Shown here piece after piece: positions 1-7,879 of a stretch of DNA of 64,000 nt. A program made the position numbers and the translations under genes. The DNA comes from AV40 sp035568175 (GTDB lineage: Bacteria; Verrucomicrobiota; Verrucomicrobiia; Chthoniobacterales; UBA10450), in assembly GCA_035568175.1 (NCBI GenBank), contig DATMON010000004.1:248001-312000 (forward strand), in the 5' to 3' direction. Below the pieces are notes generated by a model. That model saw only the letters and a program-made list of their open reading frames with translations. It was not told where the DNA came from and did not search any database. How positions within the stretch are numbered: the first letter of the stretch is position 1; the number at the start of each line of letters is the position of its first letter.

Positions 1-656
1 CGCACGACAACAAATGCACTCACTTTGTTTGTCTCGGCGACGTCGTCGGTTACAACGCCAACCCGCATGAGTGCGTCGAGCGCATTCGCGAAATGGATTG
101 CCCGATCGTCAAAGGCAACCACGACGAACAGGCATCCCTGGTGGAATCGTCCCGCGATTTCAACGAGATGGCCGAGGCCGCCATTCAATGGACGCGCGAT
201 CATTTAAGTGACGCGGACAAGGACTGGCTCCGCGAATTGAAGCTGCAGCAGCAGGTACACGACTTCACGATCGTCCACGCGACGCTCGATTCGCCCGAAC
301 AATGGGGCTACGTCTTCAACAATCTCGACGCCGCCGCCAGTTTCGCTTATCAGCAAACAAGTGTTTGTTTTTTCGGGCACACTCATGTCCCGATGGCGTT
401 CGTGCGCGATGAAGGCGTACAACGTGAGCACATCGAAAAGTTGCGGATCGAGCCGAACAAAAAATATTTCATCAATGTGGGCAGCGTCGGCCAGCCGCGC
501 GATGCTGACTGGCACGCGGCCTATTGCATCTATCACATCGACGACAACGTGGTCGAACAACGGCGGCTCAAATACGATCTCGCGACTGCGCAGAAAAAAA
601 TCATCGACACCGGCCTGCCCCGTTTGTTAGCGGAACGCCTCGCCATTGGAAGATGA
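1..656 (+). CDS. metallophosphoesterase (5' end outside window)
   Basis: A calcineurin-like phosphoesterase reading in frame from base 3, so its start lies before the window. Visible metal-binding motifs in order are GDVVGYN, GNHDE and, near the end, GHTHVP; these are the family's two-metal ligands. The D-x-H motif expected at the N-terminus is missing only because the gene is cut. It most resembles the small YfcE/ApaH-like phosphodiesterases that bear a GYGANP-type loop. The substrate cannot be told from sequence. It ends 86 bases before the glycosyltransferase gene; the gap holds short tandem GAGTGA-type repeats and one arm of a CGTGTTAATTCGTGTC-type repeat. Confidence 0.88.
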   Translation, partial: HDNKCTHFVCLGDVVGYNANPHECVERIREMDCPIVKGNHDEQASLVESSRDFNEMAEAAIQWTRDHLSDADKDWLRELKLQQQVHDFTIVHATLDSPEQWGYVFNNLDAAASFAYQQTSVCFFGHTHVPMAFVRDEGVQREHIEKLRIEPNKKYFINVGSVGQPRDADWHAAYCIYHIDDNVVEQRRLKYDLATAQKKIIDTGLPRLLAERLAIGR

Positions 657-742
657 GTGAAGAGTGACAGGTGGTCAGTGACGAGCAAAATGCCTCCAAC
701 CCATTACCTTCGTGTTAATTCGTGTCTATTCGTGGTTAGATT

Positions 743-1726
743 GTGAATTCAATTTTGATCATCAAGCCAAGTTCGCTTGGCGACATCGTTCACACCTTGC
801 CGGCGGTGGCGGCGATTCGCGATGCCCATCCGAAAGCGAGAATCACCTGGGTGATGAACCCCGAATTCACGCCGCTGCTCCGGGGAAATCCCGATGTGAA
901 TCACATCCACGTTTTCCCGCGCCGCGAATTCACCGGACTCGGCGCGCCGGTCAGCATGATGCCGTGGCTTAAAGAAACGAGAAAACTGCGCCCCGATCTC
1001 GCGCTCGATTTTCAGGGACTGCTCCGAAGCGCGTTCATCGCCCGAGTCAGCGGCGCGAAGGAAGTTTACGGAATGAGCGATGGGCGTGAAGGCTCGCGTT
1101 TCTTTTACAAACGCACCGCCAAAGTGAGTCGGCGCGAACACGCGGTCGAGCGATACCTTAAGCTCGCCGAAATGGCCGGGGCACAAATCGGTGACGCGTT
1201 GCGCTGTCCCCTTCCAACGGGCGATCCGTTGCCGCGTTTCGACGAATTTCCGCCCTTTATTTTGCTGCACCCGTTCGCGCGCGGAAACGGCAAATCATTG
1301 ACCAACCGCGTGATCGAGGACATTTGTCTCGCCTTCGCGCCAACGCGCGTTGTTGTCGTTGGCAAAACAAACCGAGCCATCGACGTGGCTGAGAATTGCG
1401 TCGAGCTCACCAATCAGACTTCGCTTCTGCAACTCGTTCGACTCATTCGCGTCGCCCGCTTCATGATCAGCGTGGACAGCGGCCCGATGCACATCGCTGC
1501 CGCCGTGAACGACCGCCTCTTGTCGATCCACACCTGGACCAATCCGCGCCGCGTCGGTCCCTACAATCCCGACGCCTGGGTTTGGAAACACGGAAAAATC
1601 GTTCGCGTCAACGAATTGGAAAGCACAAAACTCAAACGCCACGGCCGCCCGTTTAAAACCAAAGATGTTTCAGCGATTGTCGAACTCATTCGCCCGCTCG
1701 TCCCGATCGATCCGATGCTGGCTTAG
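743..1726 (+). CDS. glycosyltransferase family 9 (heptosyltransferase-like)
   Basis: A 327-residue cytoplasmic GT-B glycosyltransferase of the ADP-heptose:LPS heptosyltransferase type (WaaC/WaaF relatives). The N-terminus ILIIKPSSLGDIVH is the classical signature, with the conserved acidic residue after LGD. The C-terminal nucleotide-sugar half shows SVDSGPMHIAAA, matching the family's D-S-G-P-x-H-x-A motif. It probably adds a sugar to lipopolysaccharide core on the inner membrane surface. The start is GTG at 743; I see no other start that keeps the KPSSLGD motif. Which sugar and acceptor are used cannot be decided here. Confidence 0.87.
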   Translation: MNSILIIKPSSLGDIVHTLPAVAAIRDAHPKARITWVMNPEFTPLLRGNPDVNHIHVFPRREFTGLGAPVSMMPWLKETRKLRPDLALDFQGLLRSAFIARVSGAKEVYGMSDGREGSRFFYKRTAKVSRREHAVERYLKLAEMAGAQIGDALRCPLPTGDPLPRFDEFPPFILLHPFARGNGKSLTNRVIEDICLAFAPTRVVVVGKTNRAIDVAENCVELTNQTSLLQLVRLIRVARFMISVDSGPMHIAAAVNDRLLSIHTWTNPRRVGPYNPDAWVWKHGKIVRVNELESTKLKRHGRPFKTKDVSAIVELIRPLVPIDPMLA

Positions 1727-1823
1727 CATTCCTGCTTTTGTGTCGCTCGGCTAGCGACAGTTGGCCTAACCAATCTCCTTTACCAGCGGTGCCGAAATTC
1801 TTAGAATCGGGACACCCCAAGCA

Positions 1824-3059
1824 ATGATCGCGATTTCGTACCGCCGAGAGGATTCAACGCCGGTTGCGGGCCGGCTCCACGACCGCCTGCAGGCCGACTT
1901 CGGAAAAGGGAATGTGTTTATGGACTTCGATTCCATCCCCTACGGCGTCGACTTTCGAGAACAGATCAGGCAGACACTGAAGCGCGCCAAAGTTGTCATT
2001 GCTGTCATCGGGCCGACTTGGTTCGGTGGCCGCGGAAAAGGCAACCGTCGAATCGACGATCCGGCGGATTTTGTCCGGCTGGAAATTGCCATCGCGTTGC
2101 AGCGTGGCATCCCGGTTATTCCTGTGTTGATAGACAACACGCCGATGCCGCAAGTGGACAATCTTCCGGACGACCTCAGCGGTCTGGCTTTCCGTAACGC
2201 ACTCATCCTCGACACGGGCGTCGATTTTCATCATCACGCCGATCGGCTGATTGCCGGCATCCGGGAGCTGATGAACGATCCGCTTAATGCAGATACGATC
2301 TCGTTTGCGGTCACTCCGGCGCCGAAAAAGAAAGAGCAGAAGATCTCAAGCTCCGTTGTCGATCCAGAGCGTCGCAAAGAGCTGATCGGCGGTAGCGTCG
2401 TAATCGTCGTGCTGATTACGATTGCGGGTTGGTATTTTTTTGTAAGGCCAAGCCGGCCGAAAAATCCGCCTGTGCTTCCTTTGACGATAGCGACCCCGGC
2501 TCCAGCTCCAGTTCTTGCGGAAACGCCAGTCATAGCGCCCACCGCCATGGCAACGGCGACGTTCGCTCCTACGGCGACGCCTTTCGCTGCTACCACTCCG
2601 GTTCCGGTTCCAATTCCCACGCCAGCACCGCTACCGCCTGCACCGGCTGATAACGGGATTACGGATGATGAAGTGCAAGCATTTGTTGCGGCCCACTATC
2701 AAGCGACCGAGCGGAAAGATCTCGATTACCTGCTTTCGCAGTACGACGATTTGGTCGATTACAACACGGACGGCCGGCGCGATCGGGCGTTTATCCGAAA
2801 TGGTTATGTGAATTATTTCAAGCGCTGGCCAGTTGCTTCCTTTAGCCTCGGCCCTGTGCGGGTGGTGCGCTCTCTGATGCAAAACACGGTCACGGCCTAT
2901 TTTGAAATCCGCTATTTTGTAAGAGACGTTGGTTCGAACCGGAGCAGGCAAGGACGGGCTGATGAAATGTTGACGATCTCCAAACCGTTCGGCGCGCTCA
3001 AGATTATTTCCGAAAAAGAGACCGTGCACGGTGAAGCGCCGGAGCGACGCCGGCATTAA
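1824..3059 (+). CDS. TIR-domain membrane protein with C-terminal NTF2-like domain
   Basis: 411 residues in four parts. Residues 1-150 are a bacterial TIR domain: ISYRRED at the first strand, a VFMDFDSI box, VVIAVIGPTW, and DFVRLEIAIAL, where Glu87 aligns with the catalytic glutamate of NAD-cleaving TIRs (an alignment by eye). Residues 188-207 are one transmembrane helix. Residues 211-275 are a Pro/Ala/Thr-rich linker. Residues 280-405 look like an NTF2/SnoaL-like fold that would lie outside the membrane. The same accessory domain, with the shared pattern RDxAxI...RWPVxS, recurs in the amidase encoded immediately downstream, so the two probably work together. Known TIRs consume NAD+ or make nucleotide signals; activity here is inferred. 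Start ATG at 1824. Confidence 0.85.
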   Translation: MIAISYRREDSTPVAGRLHDRLQADFGKGNVFMDFDSIPYGVDFREQIRQTLKRAKVVIAVIGPTWFGGRGKGNRRIDDPADFVRLEIAIALQRGIPVIPVLIDNTPMPQVDNLPDDLSGLAFRNALILDTGVDFHHHADRLIAGIRELMNDPLNADTISFAVTPAPKKKEQKISSSVVDPERRKELIGGSVVIVVLITIAGWYFFVRPSRPKNPPVLPLTIATPAPAPVLAETPVIAPTAMATATFAPTATPFAATTPVPVPIPTPAPLPPAPADNGITDDEVQAFVAAHYQATERKDLDYLLSQYDDLVDYNTDGRRDRAFIRNGYVNYFKRWPVASFSLGPVRVVRSLMQNTVTAYFEIRYFVRDVGSNRSRQGRADEMLTISKPFGALKIISEKETVHGEAPERRRH

Positions 3060-3117
3060 TCCGTGGTTCGGTAAACGCGCCGAAATGGTGAGCTCCAGAA
3101 CTCGGCGCAAAGGAATA

Positions 3118-4446
3118 ATGCCCGGCCGCAATCTTTGCGGCCTGATCACAACGTGCGTGATCGTCTGCGCGCTTTGTCATTCAATTTCGGCGGCGGAGCC
3201 AAGCGCAACCCCGGCGCCGAAGAGCGCGCCCATATCCGGCAGTGAAGCCACGAAATTCGTCAAAGAATATTACGCCGCGTTATCGCGATCCGATATTTCC
3301 AACGTCGTTGCGAAATTCGCCGAGAGCGTCACTTATGCCGAAGGACAGCGAGATCACGCCTACATCGAGAAAGATTTACGTGATTACGTCAGGCGCTGGC
3401 CGGTGCTGAGTCTCAAACCGGATACGGTCGCCGTTTCGCCGAAAGACGACGGCGGCACGGCGCTGAGCTTCAGCCTCGTCTACTTCGTGGCGAACGAGAT
3501 CAATAAGAAATCTTTGTCGGGGCATAGTACGAACACCTGGATCGTGCGGCGGATAAACGGGGAGATCGAAATCGTGTCGCAACACGAAGTAGTTCACCCG
3601 AATCCGACAATTGCGGTCGAGAAGACTACGCGCGCCCAATCGCACGAGGACGAAGAAGCGTTAAGCGATGAAGAGTTAAAGAAGCAAGGCGACACCCAAA
3701 TTGAAATCCCGACGGCAAGATCGACACCGAAAGTTTCCGCCACGCCGGTGGCAAAGGTTGCGCGCAAAAACGCCGCGGACTTTGTCATCGCGCTCGATAT
3801 CGGACATTCTCCCCTAAAAGGCGGCGCGATTAGCGCGCGAGGCGTGTTCGAATACGAATTCAACCGTCGCCTTGTCGCCGAACTTTTCGCTCAGCTACAA
3901 TCGTTAGGCTTTACCCGTTCCTTCGTGATCAATCCGGAGGGTGCCGAGATCAGCCTTGCCCACCGCTCGGCTGAGGCCAACGAGCACAAGGCCGATCTGT
4001 TTCTCGCCATCCATCACGATTCGGTCAAAGACAAATATCTCAAGAATTGGGAGGTCAAAGGAAAGACGCAGAAATATTGCGACGACTTTCATGGCTACTC
4101 GATATTTATCTCGCGTAAGAATCCCAGGGTGGCAGAAAGTGCGGAATTCGCCTCAAAGCTGGGTCGGGCGTTATTAGACGCAGGGTTCACTCGAACTTTG
4201 CATCATGAGGAGCAGGAGAAGAGACCTGTCACCGACAGGGAGAAGGGCATCTACGCATTCGACGATCTAGTCGTGCTAAAAACCGCAAAGATGCCGGCGG
4301 TCCTCCTTGAATGCGGAGTCATTGTAAACCGCGCCGAGGAAGAACAGCTAAACAACCCAGTTTACCGAAAACATTTGGTTGGGGCGATCGCTCGCGCCAT
4401 CCAGGACTTCGCTCAGCTCGCATCAAGCGCGGCCAAGAATAATTAG
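3118..4446 (+). CDS. exported N-acetylmuramoyl-L-alanine amidase with NTF2-like domain
   Basis: 442 residues. I place the start at ATG 3118 because AAGGA precedes it and the next residues form a signal peptide ending around SISAA. The frame stays open to 3031 and would then overlap the TIR gene. Residues about 45-165 are the accessory domain shared with the TIR protein (GQRDHAYIEK...RRWPVLS). A charged linker follows, then an Amidase_3 zinc domain with DIGHS, the E of YEFNRRL, LAIHHDS and LLECGVIVN, matching the two His and two Glu ligands/catalytic residues of AmiC/CwlV enzymes. It should cut the amide bond between muramic acid and the peptide stem in the periplasm. Fusion to this accessory domain is unusual. 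Confidence 0.85.
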   Translation: MPGRNLCGLITTCVIVCALCHSISAAEPSATPAPKSAPISGSEATKFVKEYYAALSRSDISNVVAKFAESVTYAEGQRDHAYIEKDLRDYVRRWPVLSLKPDTVAVSPKDDGGTALSFSLVYFVANEINKKSLSGHSTNTWIVRRINGEIEIVSQHEVVHPNPTIAVEKTTRAQSHEDEEALSDEELKKQGDTQIEIPTARSTPKVSATPVAKVARKNAADFVIALDIGHSPLKGGAISARGVFEYEFNRRLVAELFAQLQSLGFTRSFVINPEGAEISLAHRSAEANEHKADLFLAIHHDSVKDKYLKNWEVKGKTQKYCDDFHGYSIFISRKNPRVAESAEFASKLGRALLDAGFTRTLHHEEQEKRPVTDREKGIYAFDDLVVLKTAKMPAVLLECGVIVNRAEEEQLNNPVYRKHLVGAIARAIQDFAQLASSAAKNN

Positions 4447-4471
4447 CAAGGTGATTGCTGAGAGGCCGCCC

Positions 4472-6391
4472 TCACGTGCGCCGGACGTGATACGTCGGCA
4501 ACGTCCCATAATCTTTCGCCATTGGCGTTTGGCCGACGTAATCGCAAGTAAAGGCGTCGGTCTGTTGCGCGGCGGCGAGCGCGGCGAATGCTTCGCTTGC
4601 ATAAACTTGTCCCGCCGGGGTAATCGGTTCGATCCGGGCGGCGCGGCTCACGTGTGTGCCGCTATAACTCCGGCTCCCGGTGATCGGATCATCGAATTCG
4701 TAAACTGGGCCGGCGTGTAGCCCGATGCGCAGACTCAGTCCTGCACGCAAGCCTTTGTCTTCCCATTTTGTGGTTGCAACAAGGTCTGCAAGTTGAAGCG
4801 CAAACTTGCCCGCAAGATCGACGTCAGAAAAGACGAAATAGAGCCCGTCGCCCCAGGTGTTCTTGGCAATGATTCCGTTTGTGAATTTCTCGCTTAACTG
4901 CGCAATCGCGCCGAGAAAATGTTGCACGAACCGCGGCACTTCCGGTTCGCTCAGTTTGCTAAAGCCAACGGCATCGGCGAAAAGAATCGCCACGATGCGG
5001 GAGGCGAAGGAATTAGATTCGATGGAGGGCGCCGCGCTGTCGGCGCCAGCATATTTGGGACGCGACAGCGCGCGTCCCTCCAAAATTTTCGCCAGATCGA
5101 CAATCTCCGGATCGTATCCAAGTTCTCTCCAATTTCCAACTACCGCGGCTGTGCCGCCGGGCCCGTCTCCGGACATTTCGTCCCACACCGCCATCGGAAT
5201 CATAGGAGTGTCGAGCTGACGCGCACGAATCGTGGCCAGGCCCAACATCAATTGATTACAAAATTCATAGGCCACGCCGCCGATCTCCAATTTTTGCGGT
5301 GACGCGGTGATCACGTTCGTCGCGCGCTCAAGCACACGATCATAGCGCGCGTGCCAAGCAGAATTCGGAATGAAATCGACGCTATCGCGCACGAATTCCT
5401 CCTTTTCGTAAGGCAACACGACCGAAACTTCCGCGTCCGCGTCGAGCATCGCTTCAAGAAAGAGAATATCCGAGCCGCAAGCCGCCGAGGCGAAGCCGAA
5501 TCCGGGCTTCAATTTGTCGATCTTTTCGCGAACTTCTTTCGCGACCGCGGATTCCAAGTTCCCTGGGAATCGTGGGCTTGCGCGACCCGGTCGATCGATC
5601 ATGTGGCCGGCAAACACGATCACCGACGGAACGTGAAGGTACTGGCCGATCCAATCCGGATCTTCGTTCCAATATTTCAGAATCAAACGAGCATTGCGCC
5701 GACTCGATTGAAGGTCGCCGGAGCGGTGTTTTCCTTCCTCGCCTGCACGAGTGTACCATTCTCCTGCTTGCGACAAATCGTGCAAAATCAAGGCCGCTTC
5801 GCCAAGCGCGGCGAGTTCCCAGTACGAATCGCCGCTGGGGTCTTCAACTTCTTTCAAACATTGCTCGCGCACTTTTTGTGCAAGCTCGCGTGCACGGTCG
5901 GTCTCGCCGCAGACTAAACTCATCGTGGCGGCATTGATTCCTGTCCAATAACCACCGGTCGTCTGGTATGCTTGCGTGTAGATTTCGGCCGCGCGTTTTA
6001 GAAATTGCTCACGTTGCGCGGTCGAAGCAGCACCGGCCGCCAGATCCTTGTAGGTCCGCCCGAGCATCCCAAGCGTTTCTTCGTCAGCTTGTCCTTCCCC
6101 GAGCAGTTCCTCGAGAATCGCATTTGCGCGTTCGCTCGCACCGCTGCGAGCCAGGGCCAGGCCTTGCAGTTGACGGAGTCGAACGTCGGTCGGCAAGATC
6201 GACAATCCCTCGCGCACGACATCGAAAGCCAGCAGCGGTTCGCCCTTCCGCAAGATCTTCTCAGCGAGCAATCGATAGTTGCTTGGAGATTGCGACCACT
6301 GCGCTTTGTCACGCGCCCGCCAGATCGACATCAACTGCGCGAGATCGTCAGGGACGTCAGATGGAAGCAATTTGTCGGCCGCTATTTCCAT
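4472..6391 (-). CDS. TPR / SLOG-like / class III nucleotide cyclase fusion protein
   Basis: 639 residues, soluble. Residues 1-240 look like helical TPR or TRAFs-binding repeats. Residues about 250-430 (VIVFAGHMIDRPG, FASAACGSDILFLEA, VVLPYEKEEFVRDSV) resemble a SLOG-type Rossmann nucleotide-sensing domain. Residues about 465-635 are a class III cyclase: Asp473 in LFADAVGFSKL and Asp515 in NTWGDGLYF are the two metal ligands, and the transition-state Arg is present in VSRAARIE, where the usual Asn is Ser. Product (cAMP, cGMP or a pyrimidine cyclic nucleotide) is not predictable. Residues 437-445, LEGRALSRP, are encoded by an inserted palindromic repeat. It converges on the TIR/amidase pair, 25 bases apart, a setting that suggests nucleotide signalling. 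No transmembrane segment. Confidence 0.8.
   Translation of the reverse strand: MEIAADKLLPSDVPDDLAQLMSIWRARDKAQWSQSPSNYRLLAEKILRKGEPLLAFDVVREGLSILPTDVRLRQLQGLALARSGASERANAILEELLGEGQADEETLGMLGRTYKDLAAGAASTAQREQFLKRAAEIYTQAYQTTGGYWTGINAATMSLVCGETDRARELAQKVREQCLKEVEDPSGDSYWELAALGEAALILHDLSQAGEWYTRAGEEGKHRSGDLQSSRRNARLILKYWNEDPDWIGQYLHVPSVIVFAGHMIDRPGRASPRFPGNLESAVAKEVREKIDKLKPGFGFASAACGSDILFLEAMLDADAEVSVVLPYEKEEFVRDSVDFIPNSAWHARYDRVLERATNVITASPQKLEIGGVAYEFCNQLMLGLATIRARQLDTPMIPMAVWDEMSGDGPGGTAAVVGNWRELGYDPEIVDLAKILEGRALSRPKYAGADSAAPSIESNSFASRIVAILFADAVGFSKLSEPEVPRFVQHFLGAIAQLSEKFTNGIIAKNTWGDGLYFVFSDVDLAGKFALQLADLVATTKWEDKGLRAGLSLRIGLHAGPVYEFDDPITGSRSYSGTHVSRAARIEPITPAGQVYASEAFAALAAAQQTDAFTCDYVGQTPMAKDYGTLPTYHVRRT
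5057..5083. repeat. palindromic repeat inside the cyclase gene
   Basis: Arms GGGACGCG and CGCGTCCC around a short centre. It differs by one base from the copy at 45074-45100 between aroE and gltX. Here it is read in frame, adding LEGRALSRP between the SLOG-like and cyclase domains, a place where a linker insertion would be tolerated. Confidence 0.8.
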
Positions 6392-6513
6392 GAGCTGCGA
6401 TAATCGAATTCATCTCGCGGGAAGAGATCCGTGTTGATGCTCGCAGGTCCCGGACGTATCGCGTCAGGGCCATAGGCAATCACTTTACCGGGCTCCAGAT
6501 AATCTTTGGTCAT
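6382..6513 (-). CDS. small hypothetical protein upstream of the cyclase
   Basis: A 43-codon reading frame (MTKDYLEPGKVIAYG...) whose stop overlaps the cyclase start by 10 bases, as in translationally coupled genes. GGAAG lies just before its ATG; a GTG at 6543 would add ten residues. Pro/Asp-rich, no membrane segment, no family recognised. It could also be the tail of a decayed larger gene. It fills most of an otherwise empty 173-base gap between the cyclase gene and ispD. Confidence 0.35.
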   Translation of the reverse strand: MTKDYLEPGKVIAYGPDAIRPGPASINTDLFPRDEFDYRSSWK

Positions 6514-6564
6514 CGCTTCCACACCAATTCCTGCCGAGTGCACGATTCTTGAAAGCCCTTTGCA

Positions 6565-7251
6565 TCATTTATTATTCGCCGCTCGCTGTTTCAGAACGAA
6601 CTCCGCCATCGGCAAATCGCGCGGGTAAGTGATCTTGAAATTGAAATCGTGATTCGGGACGAGGACGACTTTGCGGCCGAGAAGCTCGACTGCTGAAACT
6701 TCGTCGGTCACTGAGACATTTTTCTTTGCGACCAACTGGTAAGCTTCTTCCAGCAATTTTCTCGCAAACACCTGCGGCGTTTGCATTCCATAAATGCCGC
6801 TGCGATCGACCGACTGCTTGACGGCAAAATCGACATCGGCGCGTTTCAGGGTGTCGTTGATTGGTTCGGCCAATGTCGCCGCACCACCGCTCGTCCGGCA
6901 AACTTCGAAGACGCGTGTGATTTTTTCGGGAGTTACCAGCGGGCGCGCGGCGTCGTGCACGGCAACGAAATCGGACTTTGGATTTACCTGATCAAGTCCG
7001 GCGCGCACCGAATCGCTCCGTTCTGCTCCGCCGGGCACGATTTCTTTCACTTTTGTCGGCTCGCTCACAATCTTTCGAAATTCGCCCAAACTATCACCGC
7101 GGCCGACCAAAATAATTTCGTCGACGCAATCAGTGCGCTCGAACGCAGCGATGGTGTGTGCGATTACAGGCTTTCCGCTTACCAGCGCGAACAATTTGTC
7201 GAAGCCCATTCGTTCGCTGCTCCCGGCGGCGACGATGATCGCAGTCAACAT
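6565..7251 (-). CDS. ispD: 2-C-methyl-D-erythritol 4-phosphate cytidylyltransferase
   Basis: 228 residues. IspD joins MEP to CTP giving CDP-ME, the third step of the non-mevalonate isoprenoid pathway. The N-terminus AIIVAAGSSERMGFDK is the nucleotidyltransferase loop; SVRAGL and VHDAARPLV bind CTP, and TPQVF plus TDEVSAVE complete the family pattern. Length matches the usual 220-240 residues. Followed by yqeY on the same strand upstream, 83 bases away. The MEP pathway fits a Gram-negative environmental bacterium. Confidence 0.95.
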   Translation of the reverse strand: MLTAIIVAAGSSERMGFDKLFALVSGKPVIAHTIAAFERTDCVDEIILVGRGDSLGEFRKIVSEPTKVKEIVPGGAERSDSVRAGLDQVNPKSDFVAVHDAARPLVTPEKITRVFEVCRTSGGAATLAEPINDTLKRADVDFAVKQSVDRSGIYGMQTPQVFARKLLEEAYQLVAKKNVSVTDEVSAVELLGRKVVLVPNHDFNFKITYPRDLPMAEFVLKQRAANNK

Positions 7252-7334
7252 AAGTTGATATATTGAGCGATTGAGATGTTGAGGTTAGGCATTTGAGCGG
7301 CTCGGCTTTCTTTTTTGCTCAACGTCTAAACTCC

Positions 7335-7790
7335 TCAACCACTCAACTGCCGTTGCACTTCTGCACTGAGCGTTTTGCCGTCCGCGCGACCGGCGACTTT
7401 CGCCTGCAACGCTTTCATGACCGCGCCCATTTGCGCTTTCGAACTGGCGCCGACTTCAGTAATCGTCTCCCGCACAACTTTCGAAATTTCGTCGGCGCTC
7501 ATTCCTTGCGGTAAATAGGATTGCAAGATCGATAATTCCTCTTTTTCCTTCGCCGCGAGCTCTGTGCGTCCGCCTTTTTCGAAGCTCTCAATCGAATCCT
7601 GACGTTGCTTCACCTGTTTCCGAATCACCTGGATCGCTTCCGCATCGGTTAACTTTGAGTCCGCGCCACCTTTTTCGATTGTCGCATTGGTGACGGCGGC
7701 TTTAAGCATGCGTAGAACGCCCAGCTTGGTGGCGGCTTTTTCGCGCATCGCCGTTTTCAAATCTGAATCAACACGCTCGGACAGATTCAC
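7335..7790 (-). CDS. GatB/YqeY domain protein
   Basis: 151 residues, matching the YqeY family's standard length. Typical motifs are LGVLRMLKAAVTNATIEKG near the N-terminus, AIQVIRKQVKQRQDSIE and LQSYLPQGMS, then a GAVMKALQAKVAGRADGK tail. The family shares the GatB C-terminal tRNA-binding fold and is often next to rpsU or dnaG; its precise role is unknown. The gene diverges from the membrane glycosyltransferase gene; the 89 bases between carry one copy of the AAGATCGACA motif (7820-7829). Confidence 0.9.
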   Translation of the reverse strand: MNLSERVDSDLKTAMREKAATKLGVLRMLKAAVTNATIEKGGADSKLTDAEAIQVIRKQVKQRQDSIESFEKGGRTELAAKEKEELSILQSYLPQGMSADEISKVVRETITEVGASSKAQMGAVMKALQAKVAGRADGKTLSAEVQRQLSG

Positions 7791-7879
7791 GTGTGAAAAT
7801 TACGATGCTGCACGCGGATTGTCGATCTTGCGTAACACTTGATTCGACAGCGGCAGAATTTGGCGGAAGATCGAGGTTC

